A stretch of 64,000 nucleotides of DNA from JACVRW01 sp963746825. Its GTDB lineage: Bacteria; Actinomycetota; Thermoleophilia; Solirubrobacterales; Thermoleophilaceae. Below, in pieces: positions 50,153 through 59,445 of this stretch. The notes below the pieces were generated by a model. That model was not told the DNA's origin. It made no database searches and worked only from the letters and a program-made list of their open reading frames with translations. The stretch covers positions 62,001-126,000 of the forward strand of contig CAVVCU010000004.1 of the NCBI GenBank assembly GCA_963746825.1, in the 5' to 3' direction. The position numbers and the translations under genes are program-made. Within the stretch, counting starts at the first letter, position 1; each line of letters begins with the position of its first letter.

Positions 50153-51389
50153 GTGGCTCTGCGGATAGCCGAGCAGGCCGGGCGCAGCGACGTCGGGCGC
50201 CAGCGCAGCGCCAACGAGGATTCGCTGGTGATGGCTCCCCCGTTCTTCGCCGTCGCCGACGGGATGGGCGGCGCGAAGGCGGGCGAGGTGGCGTCGGCCA
50301 CGGCGGTCGAGGTCTTCGGCGGCGAGCGCGACGCCGGCGAGGGAGGCGAGTCCCAGCTCGCTCGGATCGTCCGCGAGGCCAACCGCCGCATCCACGACCT
50401 CGCCGGGTCCGAGGAGTCCTACCGCGGCATGGGCACCACCCTCACCGCGGCGAAGATCAGCGGCGACGAAGTGAGCCTCGCCCACGTCGGCGACAGCCGG
50501 GCCTACCTCCTGCGCGACGGCGAGCTCGAGCAGCTGACGCGCGACCACTCGCTCGTGGCCGAGCTCGAGCGCAGCGGCCAGATCACCGCCGAGGCCGCCG
50601 AGCATCATCCCCAGCGATCCATCATCACGCGCGCCCTCGGGCCCGAGCCCGACGTGGAGGTGGACACCTACACGATCCCCGGTCGCGACGGCGATCTCTT
50701 CCTGATCTGCTCGGACGGCCTCACGAGCATGATCTCCGACGACGAGGTCGGCTCGATCCTGCGCTCCTCCGACGGGCTCGACGCTGCCGCCGAGGCGCTC
50801 GTCCGCGCGGCCAACCAGAGCGGCGGGCGCGACAACATCACCGTCGTCCTGTTCCGGCTGGGCCAGTCGGACGGGTCCGCCGCGCGCGCCCCCGCGGACG
50901 ACGAGACTATCGCGGGCCAGATCACCGCCGACGATGTGCGCGCAGCGGGCGAGGAGCCCGCGGCCCGCGCGTCCCGGCGGCCCGGCCCTCGCCGAGCGGC
51001 TGGCCGACGCCCCCGCGGACGCCACGATCGTGACCTCCCGCCCCGCACCGCCGCAGCGCCGCCGAAAGCGCCGCCGCCGCCTCGGGGGCCTGGTCCGGGG
51101 GCTCGCCGTGCTGCTCGTGCTGGCGGCCGTCGCAGCCGGGCTCTACGCCCTCTCGCGTCAGGTCTACTTCCTCGGCACCGACGATGCAGGGCTGGTGACG
51201 CTCTACCGCGGCGTTCCCTACGAGCTTCCCTTCGGCGTCCTCCTCTACGACCAGGAGTACGCCAGCGGCGTGCCGGCGCGCGCGATTCCCGCCCGCCGGC
51301 GCGAGCGCGTGCTCGACCACGAGTGGCGGGGCCGCGAGGACGCGGTCGACCTCCTGAGGGCCCTGGAGCGCGGGCAGCTGTCCGGCTGA
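50153..51389 (+). pseudogene. pstP: PP2C-type Ser/Thr phosphatase PstP, apparent 1-base insertion near 50973
   Basis: GTG at 50153 begins a PP2C domain with NEDSLVMAPPFFAVADGMGG, YRGMGTTLTAA, LAHVGDSRAYLLRDG and GRDNITVVLF, giving the metal-binding aspartates. Near GTCCCGG (50973) the frame breaks; removing one C joins to ALAERLADAPADATIV, a basic run, a transmembrane helix (LAVLLVLAAVAAGLYAL) and an extracellular tail with GLVTLYRGVPYELPFG. Without correction the frame fuses into the ftsW-like gene. It would dephosphorylate the neighbouring kinases and FHA partners. Confidence 0.85.
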
Positions 51390-52867
51390 TGTCGGCTCGC
51401 ACCCGAGAGCTGTTCGGGCTGCTGCCGGTGTCGCTCCTCGTGGCCGCCGGCTTTGCCGCCGTGCTCACCACGCGTACCGCCGACGTGAGCGACGCCACGC
51501 TCACCTACGGGGCGGTGTTCCTCGGGCTGTGCGTGATGGCCCACCTGTTCATCCGGGCGCGCCTGCCCGACGCCGATCCCTACATGTTCCCGCTGTCGGC
51601 GCTGCTGGCCGCGATCGGCCTCGTGGTGATCTACCGCATCGACGCCGAGCTGGCCCGCGAGCAGGCCCAGTGGTTCGTGGTGGGGCTCGTTTTCTTCTGC
51701 GCCACGATCATGCTCGTCCGCGACCACCACGTGCTCGAGCGCTACCGCTACCTGATCGCGGCGGCGTCGATCGCCCTGTTGCTGATGCCCCGCCTACCCG
51801 GGATCGGCGCGCAGGCCAACGGAGCGTTCCTGGCCATCAAGCTGGGCGCGATCCAGTTCCAGCCGGCCGAGTTCGCCAAGCTCGGGATCATCATCTTTCT
51901 CGCGAGCTACCTGCGCGAGACGGCGGACATCCTTCTGCGCCCGCGGCTGCGCCCGCTTCCGATGGGGCGCCAGCTGCTGCTCTTCGGCGTTCCCGCGCTG
52001 GCCACGCTGCTGCTCGTGCTCGCGCTCGACCTGGGCCCGGCCGGCTCGGTGCTGTTGATCGTGTTCGTGGCCTCGTTCGTCGCCGTGCTCCGGGAGCGGC
52101 CCTCGCTCAAGCACTTCGGCCCGCTGCTGCTGGTCTGGGGCCTGGCGATGCTGATGCTGATCTTCATCCGCGACCTCGGCAGCTCGCTGATGTTCTTCGG
52201 AGGCTTCCTGGCCCTGCTCTACGTGGCCACGGGGCGCCTCTCGCTGGTCGGGGTGGGGGCGACCATGTTCCTGGGCGGAGCCACGTTCTTCGCCGGCAAC
52301 GTGTCGCACGTGCGGGGGCGCATCGATACCTGGCTGGACACGTTCTCCACGCGCCGCGGGGTCTGCCCGTCGACCGGCGAGGTCACGGAGTTCGTGAACT
52401 GCCAGGGCTACCAGATCGCGCAGTCGCTCTTCGCGCAGGCCGACGGCGGGCTGTTCGGGCAGGGCTTCGGGCGCGCGCTGTTGGACATCCCCGGCGGCGG
52501 CCGGCTGATTCCCGCCGCACACACCGATCTCATCTACTCGGTGTTCGTGAACGAGGTCGGCCTGTTCGGGGCGGCGGGGCTGATCGGGGCCTACCTGCTG
52601 CTGGTCTTCCGCGGCTTCAAGACGGCTCTGCTGGCGGCCGACGGCTTCTCGAAGCTGCTGGCCACCGGGCTCACCGCCGTGCTGGCGCTGCAGGTGTTCG
52701 TGATCGTCGGCGGCGTCACGCGGGTGATCCCGCTCACCGGCGTCACGTTGCCCTTCGTGTCCTACGGCGGCAGCTCGATCGTGGCCAACATGGTGCTCCT
52801 GGCGCTGCTGTTGATCGTCTCCGAGAAGGCGCGGTCGGAGACGCTGCGAAGAGGGGGCCTGGTCTGA
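51389..52867 (+). CDS. SEDS peptidoglycan glycosyltransferase (FtsW/RodA)
   Basis: A 492-residue polytopic protein of about ten helices. Family motifs: YRIDAELAREQAQWF, GAIQFQPAEFAKLG and, at the C-terminus, PLTGVTLPFVSYGGSSIVANM. SEDS proteins polymerise lipid II. Its position before a class B PBP and pknB corresponds to RodA of the actinobacterial elongation cluster. ATG at 51389 overlaps the phosphatase stop (TGATG). Confidence 0.92.
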   Translation: MSARTRELFGLLPVSLLVAAGFAAVLTTRTADVSDATLTYGAVFLGLCVMAHLFIRARLPDADPYMFPLSALLAAIGLVVIYRIDAELAREQAQWFVVGLVFFCATIMLVRDHHVLERYRYLIAAASIALLLMPRLPGIGAQANGAFLAIKLGAIQFQPAEFAKLGIIIFLASYLRETADILLRPRLRPLPMGRQLLLFGVPALATLLLVLALDLGPAGSVLLIVFVASFVAVLRERPSLKHFGPLLLVWGLAMLMLIFIRDLGSSLMFFGGFLALLYVATGRLSLVGVGATMFLGGATFFAGNVSHVRGRIDTWLDTFSTRRGVCPSTGEVTEFVNCQGYQIAQSLFAQADGGLFGQGFGRALLDIPGGGRLIPAAHTDLIYSVFVNEVGLFGAAGLIGAYLLLVFRGFKTALLAADGFSKLLATGLTAVLALQVFVIVGGVTRVIPLTGVTLPFVSYGGSSIVANMVLLALLLIVSEKARSETLRRGGLV

Positions 52868-52880
52868 TGGGTCGTCGCCC

Positions 52881-54338
52881 GTGAACCGCCAGATCGTCCA
52901 GCTGTTCGTGCTCTTCGCGGTGCTCTTCGCCCTGCTCGTGGCCTTCACCTCGCGCTGGACGGTGTTCGAGGCGCAGTCGCTGGCCGACAACCAGAGCAAC
53001 CGCCGGCCCCTCATCGAGGAGCAGCGGATCCCGCGCGGGCTCATCTACGCCCGCGACGGCGAGACCGTGCTCGCGCGCAGCGTCGGGCAGGGCCGAGGGT
53101 CGAACCGGGTGTTCACGAGGACATATCCCCAGCAGGGCCTGTTCGCCCATCCGATCGGCTACTCGTTCATCACCAACGGCCGCCGCAGCCTCGAGCTGTC
53201 GCGAAACGAGGACCTGGCGGGCGAGGAGGACGAGTTCGAGTCGCTGTTCGCCGGTCTGGAGGGGCGAGAGCGGGAGGGTCTCGACGTGGTGACCAACCTC
53301 GACGTCGCGGGCACGCAGGCCGCGGTGGCCGGCCTGGCCGGCCGCAAGGGCTCGGTGGTGGCCATCGAGCCGCAGACCGGCAAGGTGCGCGTGATGGTGT
53401 CGATACCGGAGTACGACCCCAACCTGATCCCCTCGAACATCGGCCGGCTCGAGCGCGACGCCGCCAACCAGCCGCTGCTCAACCGCTCCACTCAGGAGCT
53501 CTATCCGCCGGGGTCCACGTTCAAGGTGGTGACCGCGGCGGCGGCCCTGGACAGCGGCACGGTGAACCCCGACTCGGTGATCGACGGGTCCTCTCCGCGC
53601 GAGATCTCCGGCGTGCCGCTGGCCAACTCGGGCAACCAGAGCTTCGGCCCGATCTCCTTCACCGACGCTCTCACCAACTCGGTCAACACGGTGTTCGCCC
53701 AGGTCGGCGAGCAGGTCGGCCGCGACACCCTGGTCGAGTACATGAGGCGCTTCGGCTTCTACGAGGACCCCGAGCTCGATTACCCCAACTTCCAGATGAT
53801 CCCGAGCGGGATCATCAACGGCGACGGCGACTACGTGAGCGACGGCTTCGACGCCGGGCGCGTGGCCATCGGCCAGGGCGGGCTCGAGGGCGAGATCCGC
53901 GCCAGCCCGATGCAGATGGCGTTGGTGGCCGCGGCGATCGGCAACCGCGGCCGCCTGATGCAGCCCCGCCTGACCGACAGCGTGGTGCGCAAGGACGGGC
54001 GCGTGAAGGAGCGGGTCCAGCCCGACCTGCAGTCGCAGGTGGTCAAGCCCGAGGTGGCCGATCAGCTGGCGCAGATGATGGGCCGGGTGGTCGAGGAGGG
54101 CACCGGCACGGCTGCCGCTCTCGCCGGCGTGCCGGTGGCGGGCAAGACGGGTACGGCCGAGGTGGGCGCCAACCGCGAGTTCACCCAGCCCTGGTTCATC
54201 GCGTTCGCGCCGATCGAGGACCCGCAGATGGCGATCGCGGTGACCGTCGAGCGCCAGCCCGCCGGGTCGCAGGGCGGCACCGTGGCCGCGCCGATCGCCC
54301 GGAGCGTGCTCGAGGCGCTCCTGGGAGGCGGCGGATGA
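52881..54338 (+). CDS. pbpA: Class B penicillin-binding protein (PbpA-like transpeptidase)
   Basis: A 485-residue protein with one N-terminal membrane helix (about 7-24), a pedestal region beginning NRRPLIEEQRIPRGLIY, and a transpeptidase domain with catalytic Ser in YPPGSTFKVV, SVN in LTNSVNTVFAQ and KTG in VAGKTGTAEV. Cross-links peptidoglycan together with the adjacent SEDS enzyme. GTG at 52881; the stop overlaps pknB as ATGA. Confidence 0.94.
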   Translation: MNRQIVQLFVLFAVLFALLVAFTSRWTVFEAQSLADNQSNRRPLIEEQRIPRGLIYARDGETVLARSVGQGRGSNRVFTRTYPQQGLFAHPIGYSFITNGRRSLELSRNEDLAGEEDEFESLFAGLEGREREGLDVVTNLDVAGTQAAVAGLAGRKGSVVAIEPQTGKVRVMVSIPEYDPNLIPSNIGRLERDAANQPLLNRSTQELYPPGSTFKVVTAAAALDSGTVNPDSVIDGSSPREISGVPLANSGNQSFGPISFTDALTNSVNTVFAQVGEQVGRDTLVEYMRRFGFYEDPELDYPNFQMIPSGIINGDGDYVSDGFDAGRVAIGQGGLEGEIRASPMQMALVAAAIGNRGRLMQPRLTDSVVRKDGRVKERVQPDLQSQVVKPEVADQLAQMMGRVVEEGTGTAAALAGVPVAGKTGTAEVGANREFTQPWFIAFAPIEDPQMAIAVTVERQPAGSQGGTVAAPIARSVLEALLGGGG

Positions 54339-56221
54339 CCGAGGTGGCCGACAACACGCTGGTCGACTCGCGCTACCGCATCCTGCGCCGGCTCGGCTCG
54401 GGGGGCATGGCCGACGTGTACTGCGCCGAGGACACCCACCTCGGACGCGAGGTGGCGCTCAAGGTCCTCCACCGGCGATTCGCCCAGGACGAGGAGTTCG
54501 TGGAGCGCTTCCGGCGCGAGGCGAGCGCGGCGGCGGGCCTGCAGCACCCCAACGTGGTCGGCGTGTTCGACCGCGGCCGGCACGACGGCACCTACTACAT
54601 CGCCATGGAGTACCTGACCGGGCGAACGCTGAAGGACATCATCGCCGCGGAGGCGCCGCTCGACCAGACCAGGGTGGTCGACCTGGGCACGCAGATCCTC
54701 GAGGCCGCCGGCTTCGCCCACCGCCACGGCGTGATCCACCGCGACTTCAAGCCCCACAACGTGATCGTCGACGCTGCCGGCCACGCCAAGGTCACCGATT
54801 TCGGGATCGCCCGCGCCGGGGCGTCGGAGATGACCGAGACCGGCTCGATCATGGGCACGGCGCAGTACCTCTCGCCCGAGCAGGCCCAGGGGCACGCGGT
54901 CACCGCCACGTCGGATCTCTACTCGATCGGCGTGATGCTCTACGAGATGCTGGCCGGGCGACTGCCCTTCGAGGGCGACAGCGCGGTGGCCGTGGCCCTC
55001 AAGCATCTGTCCGAGCCGCCGGTCCCGATCTCCCAGCTCCGGCCCGACATCCACCCGGCGCTCGAATCCGTGGTCATGTCGGCGCTGGCCAAGGACCCCG
55101 CCCACCGCTGGCAGAGCGCCGAAGACTTCGCCGCCGGCCTGGCCGCCGCCGGAGAGCAGATCGCCGCGGGCCCGGTGGTGGGTCAGGACACCGCCGCGTT
55201 CGCCCCGATCCCCATGCCGGCGCCCGCGCCGGCCGACACCGCGGCCGCGGGCGAGCCGCGGCCCGAGGAGGAGCGACGGCGGCGCTGGCCCCTGTTCACC
55301 ATCGGGCTGCTCACCCTCGCGCTCGCGGCCTTTCTCATCTTTCTCGCCGTGACCGGCCTCACGGCCAAGGAAACTCGCGAGGTCCCGCGCGTGACGGGCA
55401 CGCAGCTGATCGAGGCGCGCGAGATCCTGGAGCGCGCGGGCTTCGAGGTGGACGAGACCCGAGTGCAGAGCGAGGCGCCGCTCGACCGCGTGCTCGACCA
55501 GGATCCCGATCCCGCCGAGGAGGCCGAGGAGGGGTCGACGGTCGTGGTGGAGGTATCGGGAGGGCCGGGGACGGTGCGCGTGCCCTCGCTGGCCGGCCTG
55601 CGGCCCCGTCAGGTGGTCGCCCGGCTCGAGAACCGCGACCTCACGGCGGAGCTCGAGCAACGGTCCTCGGACACCGTGGAATCGGGACTCGCCATCCGTT
55701 CGGTGCCCGGGGCCGGCGAGGTGGTGGAGCGCGGCGAGCAGATCAAGGTGTTCGTCTCCTCCGGTCCCGAACTGGTGGCCGTGCCCAACGTGACGGGGCT
55801 CTCGCGCGAGACCGCCGAGGATCGCCTGAGCGACGCCGGTCTGGTCCCCGGGCAGATAACCGAGCAGGAGTCCACCGAGCCCGAGGACGAGGTGCTGGCC
55901 CAGGACCCGGCCGCGGGCACCGACGTGGAGCGCAACACCACGATCAACCTGACGGTGTCGACCGGGATCGAGCTGGTCGACGTGCCCAACGTGATCGGGC
56001 TGAGCGGCCGGGACGCCGCCGCGCAGCTGAGCGCCGACGGGCTCGTGGCCGTCGAGCGCGAGACCGAGGTGGCGGATCAGGCACAGGACGGCAAGGTGAT
56101 CGATCAGCGGCCGGCGGCGGGCACCGAGGTGCAGGAGGGCCGTCAGGTGGTGATCATCATCGGCGTGTTCGTGGAAGCCGACGTGATCGAGCCCGGCGAG
56201 CAGGCGCCGGTCGAGCCATGA
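54335..56221 (+). CDS. pknB: Ser/Thr protein kinase PknB with PASTA repeats
   Basis: A 628-residue kinase: glycine loop RLGSGGMADVY, ATP lysine in EVALKVLH, catalytic HRDFKPHN (Phe instead of the more usual Val/Leu), DFG in VTDFGIARAG; one transmembrane helix (about residues 325-346); then four PASTA repeats starting at VPRVTGTQL, VPSLAGLRP, VPNVTGLSR and VPNVIGLSG. PASTA domains sense muropeptides or lipid II. It likely controls the upstream wall-synthesis genes. ATG at 54335; the stop overlaps the ddl start. Confidence 0.94.
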   Translation: MTEVADNTLVDSRYRILRRLGSGGMADVYCAEDTHLGREVALKVLHRRFAQDEEFVERFRREASAAAGLQHPNVVGVFDRGRHDGTYYIAMEYLTGRTLKDIIAAEAPLDQTRVVDLGTQILEAAGFAHRHGVIHRDFKPHNVIVDAAGHAKVTDFGIARAGASEMTETGSIMGTAQYLSPEQAQGHAVTATSDLYSIGVMLYEMLAGRLPFEGDSAVAVALKHLSEPPVPISQLRPDIHPALESVVMSALAKDPAHRWQSAEDFAAGLAAAGEQIAAGPVVGQDTAAFAPIPMPAPAPADTAAAGEPRPEEERRRRWPLFTIGLLTLALAAFLIFLAVTGLTAKETREVPRVTGTQLIEAREILERAGFEVDETRVQSEAPLDRVLDQDPDPAEEAEEGSTVVVEVSGGPGTVRVPSLAGLRPRQVVARLENRDLTAELEQRSSDTVESGLAIRSVPGAGEVVERGEQIKVFVSSGPELVAVPNVTGLSRETAEDRLSDAGLVPGQITEQESTEPEDEVLAQDPAAGTDVERNTTINLTVSTGIELVDVPNVIGLSGRDAAAQLSADGLVAVERETEVADQAQDGKVIDQRPAAGTEVQEGRQVVIIIGVFVEADVIEPGEQAPVEP

Positions 56222-57171
56222 GGGTCGTGGTGCTTGCCGGCGGGCGCTCGAGCGAGCACGACGTGTCGCTGGCCTCGGCCGAGGCCGTGAGGGCCGGGCT
56301 CACCGAGGCCGGGCACGACCCGGTCGACGTCCGCATCGACCGCGGTGGCCGCTGGACGCTCGACGGCGAGGAGCTGTCGCTCGCACCCTCCGGAGGCTTG
56401 CTCGGCGCCGACGCGGTGTTTCCCGTGCTGCACGGCCCCTTCGGTGAGGACGGGACGGTACAGGGCGCGCTGGAGCTGCTCGACGTGCCCTACGTCGGCG
56501 CGGGCGTGCTCGCCTCGTCGCTGTCGATGGACAAGGTGGTGTGGAAGGACCTCATGGCCGCGCACGCGATTCCGCAGGTCGAGTACGCCGTGGTTCGCAA
56601 CGGCGAGCGGCCGCGGCTCGACTTCCCTCTCCCGGCCTTCGTGAAGCCGGCGCGGCTGGGGTCCTCGGTGGGGATCTCCAAGGCGACGGGGTCCGAGGAG
56701 CTGATGGCCGCGGTGAACCTGGCCTTCGAGCACGACCCGGTGGTGGTGATCGAGCGCATGGCGGAGGGCATCGAGGTCGAGTGCTCGGTGCTCGGCAACG
56801 GCGAGCCCGAGGCCTCCACGCCCGGCGAGATCGTGATCAAGACGGCCGACTGGTACGACTACGAGGCCAAGTACACCGCCGGCGGCATGGAGCTGGTCGT
56901 GCCCGCCCGCACCTCACAGCTCGAGGAGGTCAGGCGCCTGGCCGTGGAGGTGTTCCGCATCGTGGGCTGCGCCGGGATGGCCCGCGTCGACTTCTTCGTG
57001 ACCGAGGAGGGGGTGCTGGTGAACGAGCTCAACACGATCCCCGGCTTCACCGCCACGAGCGTCTACGCCAAGCTCTGGGACGCGAGCGGGCTGCCCTATC
57101 CGGAGCTGCTCCAACGGCTACTGGCGCTGGCGCTGGAGCGTCACGCGGCCGAGAGCAGCTACCGCCACTAG
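56218..57171 (+). CDS. ddl: D-alanine--D-alanine ligase (second copy)
   Basis: A 317-residue ATP-grasp ligase: VVLAGGRSSEHDVSLASA, HGPFGEDGTVQG, KPARLGSSVGISKA, the omega-loop WYDYEAKYTAGG whose Tyr favours D-Ala over D-lactate, and NELNTIPGFTATS. It overlaps pknB as ATGA, so ligase expression is coupled to the wall-signalling operon. The first copy at 25251 is quite different. Stop codon abuts that of a convergent kinase gene with no gap. Confidence 0.92.
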   Translation: MRVVVLAGGRSSEHDVSLASAEAVRAGLTEAGHDPVDVRIDRGGRWTLDGEELSLAPSGGLLGADAVFPVLHGPFGEDGTVQGALELLDVPYVGAGVLASSLSMDKVVWKDLMAAHAIPQVEYAVVRNGERPRLDFPLPAFVKPARLGSSVGISKATGSEELMAAVNLAFEHDPVVVIERMAEGIEVECSVLGNGEPEASTPGEIVIKTADWYDYEAKYTAGGMELVVPARTSQLEEVRRLAVEVFRIVGCAGMARVDFFVTEEGVLVNELNTIPGFTATSVYAKLWDASGLPYPELLQRLLALALERHAAESSYRH

Positions 57172-58653
57172 CTACTTCTTAAGGCTGAGCTCCCGGATGA
57201 CTGCTCGGCCGTCCTCGGGCAGCTCGGAGATCCACACCAGGTAGTTGCGGTACTTCTGGCCCACGGTGTCGAGCTCGAACTTCTGATCCTGCTTGACCTG
57301 CAATGTGCGGCTCAGCTTGGTCCAGCCCCCGATCTCGGCGGGCACGCTGTTGGAGGCGTAGACCGCGGCGCGAAAGCCCGGGGTCGAGGTGACCAGGTCG
57401 AGCTCGCGCGCGGCCACCGCCGAGCCGGTGTCGATGTATAGGCCCACACCGGTCTTGTTGGACCCCTCGAAGCCGCCCTGATAGCGCTCGGTGGTCCACT
57501 CTGTGGGCCGGTTGCCGTCGATGGCGAAGCTCACCTGCTCCTCGGTCTCCTCGCCGTCGCCCTCGGGGTCGTAGTCGTTCGCCGCGTCGTTGGACAGCTG
57601 CACCGCCGAGAGGCCGGGGGTCTTGGGCGTGGCGGCGCGGCCGGGGCCCTCCTCGGTGCGAAGGGCCAGCCAGGCGATCACTCCCGCCGCGATGGCCAGC
57701 ACGGCGATGCTGAGGAACAGCGTGCGACGCGGATGACGCATCCGCGCGGGCGCGAAGTCGGCCGTGTCGTCGGACAGGCTCTGCAGGACGGTGGTGGCCT
57801 CGCCGGTGGCGTGGCCGCTGCGCGCGGCCTCGATGGCCAGCACCTCCTCGAGCTCGTGCACCAGCTCGTCGACGGTGGCGTAGCGGTTGGCGGTCTCCTT
57901 CGCGGTGGCCCGCTCCACCACGGCGGCGAGGGCCGAGGAGATCTCCGGGCGTCGGCGCTGAACGTCCGGCAGCGGCTCGCGCACGTGCTTCATGGCCACC
58001 GCCACCTGCGTGTCGGCCTTGTACGGCACCTCCCCGGTGAGCATCTCGTAGAGCACGATGCCCAGCGAGTAGATGTCCGACTGCTCGCCCACCTCGTGCC
58101 CAAGGGCCTGCTCGGGGGAGACGTAGTCGGTGGTGCCCAGCACGCGGCCGGTAGCGGTCAGCCCGTGCGCCTCCATCGAGCGGGCGATCCCGAAGTCGGT
58201 GACCTTCGCCCGCCCGTCGCTGTCGATGAGCACGTTCTGGGGCTTGACGTCGCGATGGACGAGCTTGTTCGCGTGGGCGCTCTCGAGCGCCCGCCCGATC
58301 TCGATGGCGTAGGCCACGGCCTCCGACACCGGCAGCCGGCCGAGACGGCGGATGCGCTCCTTGAGCGTCTCGCCCTGCACGTACTCGAAGACGATGTAGG
58401 GCGCGCCGTCGTCCTCCCCGGCGTCGATCACCGTGACCACGTGGGGATTGTTCAGCCGGGCCACCGCCCGGGCCTCGCGGCGGAAGCGCTCGAGCTGATC
58501 CGGGTCGTTCGAGATGTCGCGGTGCATCAGCTTGATCGCCACGCTGCGCTCGAGCGTGGGGTCGAACGCGCGGTAGACGCTCGACATCCCGCCCGATCCC
58601 ACCTTCTCCTCGAGGCGGAAGCGGTCGCCTATGTGTGTCCCGATCACCGTCAT
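57172..58653 (-). CDS. Ser/Thr protein kinase with discoidin-like extracellular domain
   Basis: A 493-residue kinase: glycine loop KVGSGGMSSVY, lysine in SVAIKLMH, HRDVKPQN, VTDFGIARS and a typical YVSPEQALG activation segment. A transmembrane helix follows (about residues 310-330). The outer part (about 345-493) has an Asn/Asp-rich start and a beta-rich domain with AIDGNRPTEWTTERY, VGLYIDTGSAVAARELDLVT and YRNYLVWISEL, resembling F5/8-type C (discoidin/galactose-binding) folds. It may sense a glycan. ATG at 58653; third kinase in 12 kb. Confidence 0.88.
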   Translation of the reverse strand: MTVIGTHIGDRFRLEEKVGSGGMSSVYRAFDPTLERSVAIKLMHRDISNDPDQLERFRREARAVARLNNPHVVTVIDAGEDDGAPYIVFEYVQGETLKERIRRLGRLPVSEAVAYAIEIGRALESAHANKLVHRDVKPQNVLIDSDGRAKVTDFGIARSMEAHGLTATGRVLGTTDYVSPEQALGHEVGEQSDIYSLGIVLYEMLTGEVPYKADTQVAVAMKHVREPLPDVQRRRPEISSALAAVVERATAKETANRYATVDELVHELEEVLAIEAARSGHATGEATTVLQSLSDDTADFAPARMRHPRRTLFLSIAVLAIAAGVIAWLALRTEEGPGRAATPKTPGLSAVQLSNDAANDYDPEGDGEETEEQVSFAIDGNRPTEWTTERYQGGFEGSNKTGVGLYIDTGSAVAARELDLVTSTPGFRAAVYASNSVPAEIGGWTKLSRTLQVKQDQKFELDTVGQKYRNYLVWISELPEDGRAVIRELSLKK

Positions 58654-58670
58654 CTATTTTGCGCTCTCTC

Positions 58671-59445
58671 GTGCCTGTACGCCTTCGCTGCTTCACTGAT
58701 CCTGCCTGCTCGGCCTCGTGGGCCGCCGAGCCTGCCCTTCGGAGGCTCATGATGGAGTTCGGCGACGAGGTGCTGATCACCTACGTTATGGGCGGACTCG
58801 CCCGCGAGATCGCACCGCCGCACGAGGCGCGGATTCTCGACTGGCTCGAGGCCTCCGGGCGCTCCGGGATGCCCGTAGACCCGCGGCTGTGGGCCGAGGG
58901 GCCGATCCGCTCGACCTATCCCGCGTGCATGGCGGTCAAGGCCGCGGCCGAGCAGGGAGCGCAGGAGGCCGGGCGCTACCTACGTGCCGTGCGCGAGGGG
59001 ATCATGTGCTTTCGGCGCAAGCTCGACGCTCCCGAGGCCCTGATCGAGGAGGCGCGCGGAGCAGGGCTCGACTGCGGCGCGCTTTCGTGTCGACCTCGCG
59101 TCGAACGCGATCGTGGAGGCCTTCGGCGAGGATCTCGAGCGAACCCGCGCGCGCGGCCCATTCGAATTGCCCGGCTTCGAGGTCGGCGATCAGCTGCTCA
59201 CCGGGCCCGTGGCACACGAGGGGCTCAGAGCGGCGGTGCTCGCCGCGGGCGGGCAGCCCTCGGGCGAGCCTGCCCCGGACGTGGTGGCCGCGCTGGAGCG
59301 CTTCGGCCGCATGGCCGGCGTGGAGGTGGAGGAGGTGTGCGGCCTACCCGGGCCGCGGGCCCAGGCCGAGCTGTGGCGCCTGGCCGCCGAGTGGCGGGTC
59401 AAGCCGGTCAAGGTCTTGACCGGGACGCTCTGGGAGCTGCCCTAG
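58671..59445 (+). pseudogene. DsbA-family (thioredoxin-fold) protein, apparent 1-base insertion near 59081
   Basis: GTG at 58671 starts a thioredoxin-like protein with the active-site region CFTDPACSASWAAEPALRR; the CxxC of typical relatives (DPxCPWC) is replaced by a single Cys with Ser. The frame breaks at GGCGCGCTTTCG; dropping one C gives CGAFRVDLASNAIVEAFGEDLERT and a C-terminal stretch to the TAG at 59445. Related proteins are cytoplasmic DsbA/FrnE-type or Thioredoxin_5 proteins. Probably intact in the cell. Its stop shares CTAG with purM. Confidence 0.72.

Noticed and set aside
50153..52867. Phosphatase-FtsW/RodA fusion
   Set aside because: The linker is an out-of-frame translation; the correct phosphatase tail with its membrane helix is in the neighbouring frame and ends at the ftsW start.
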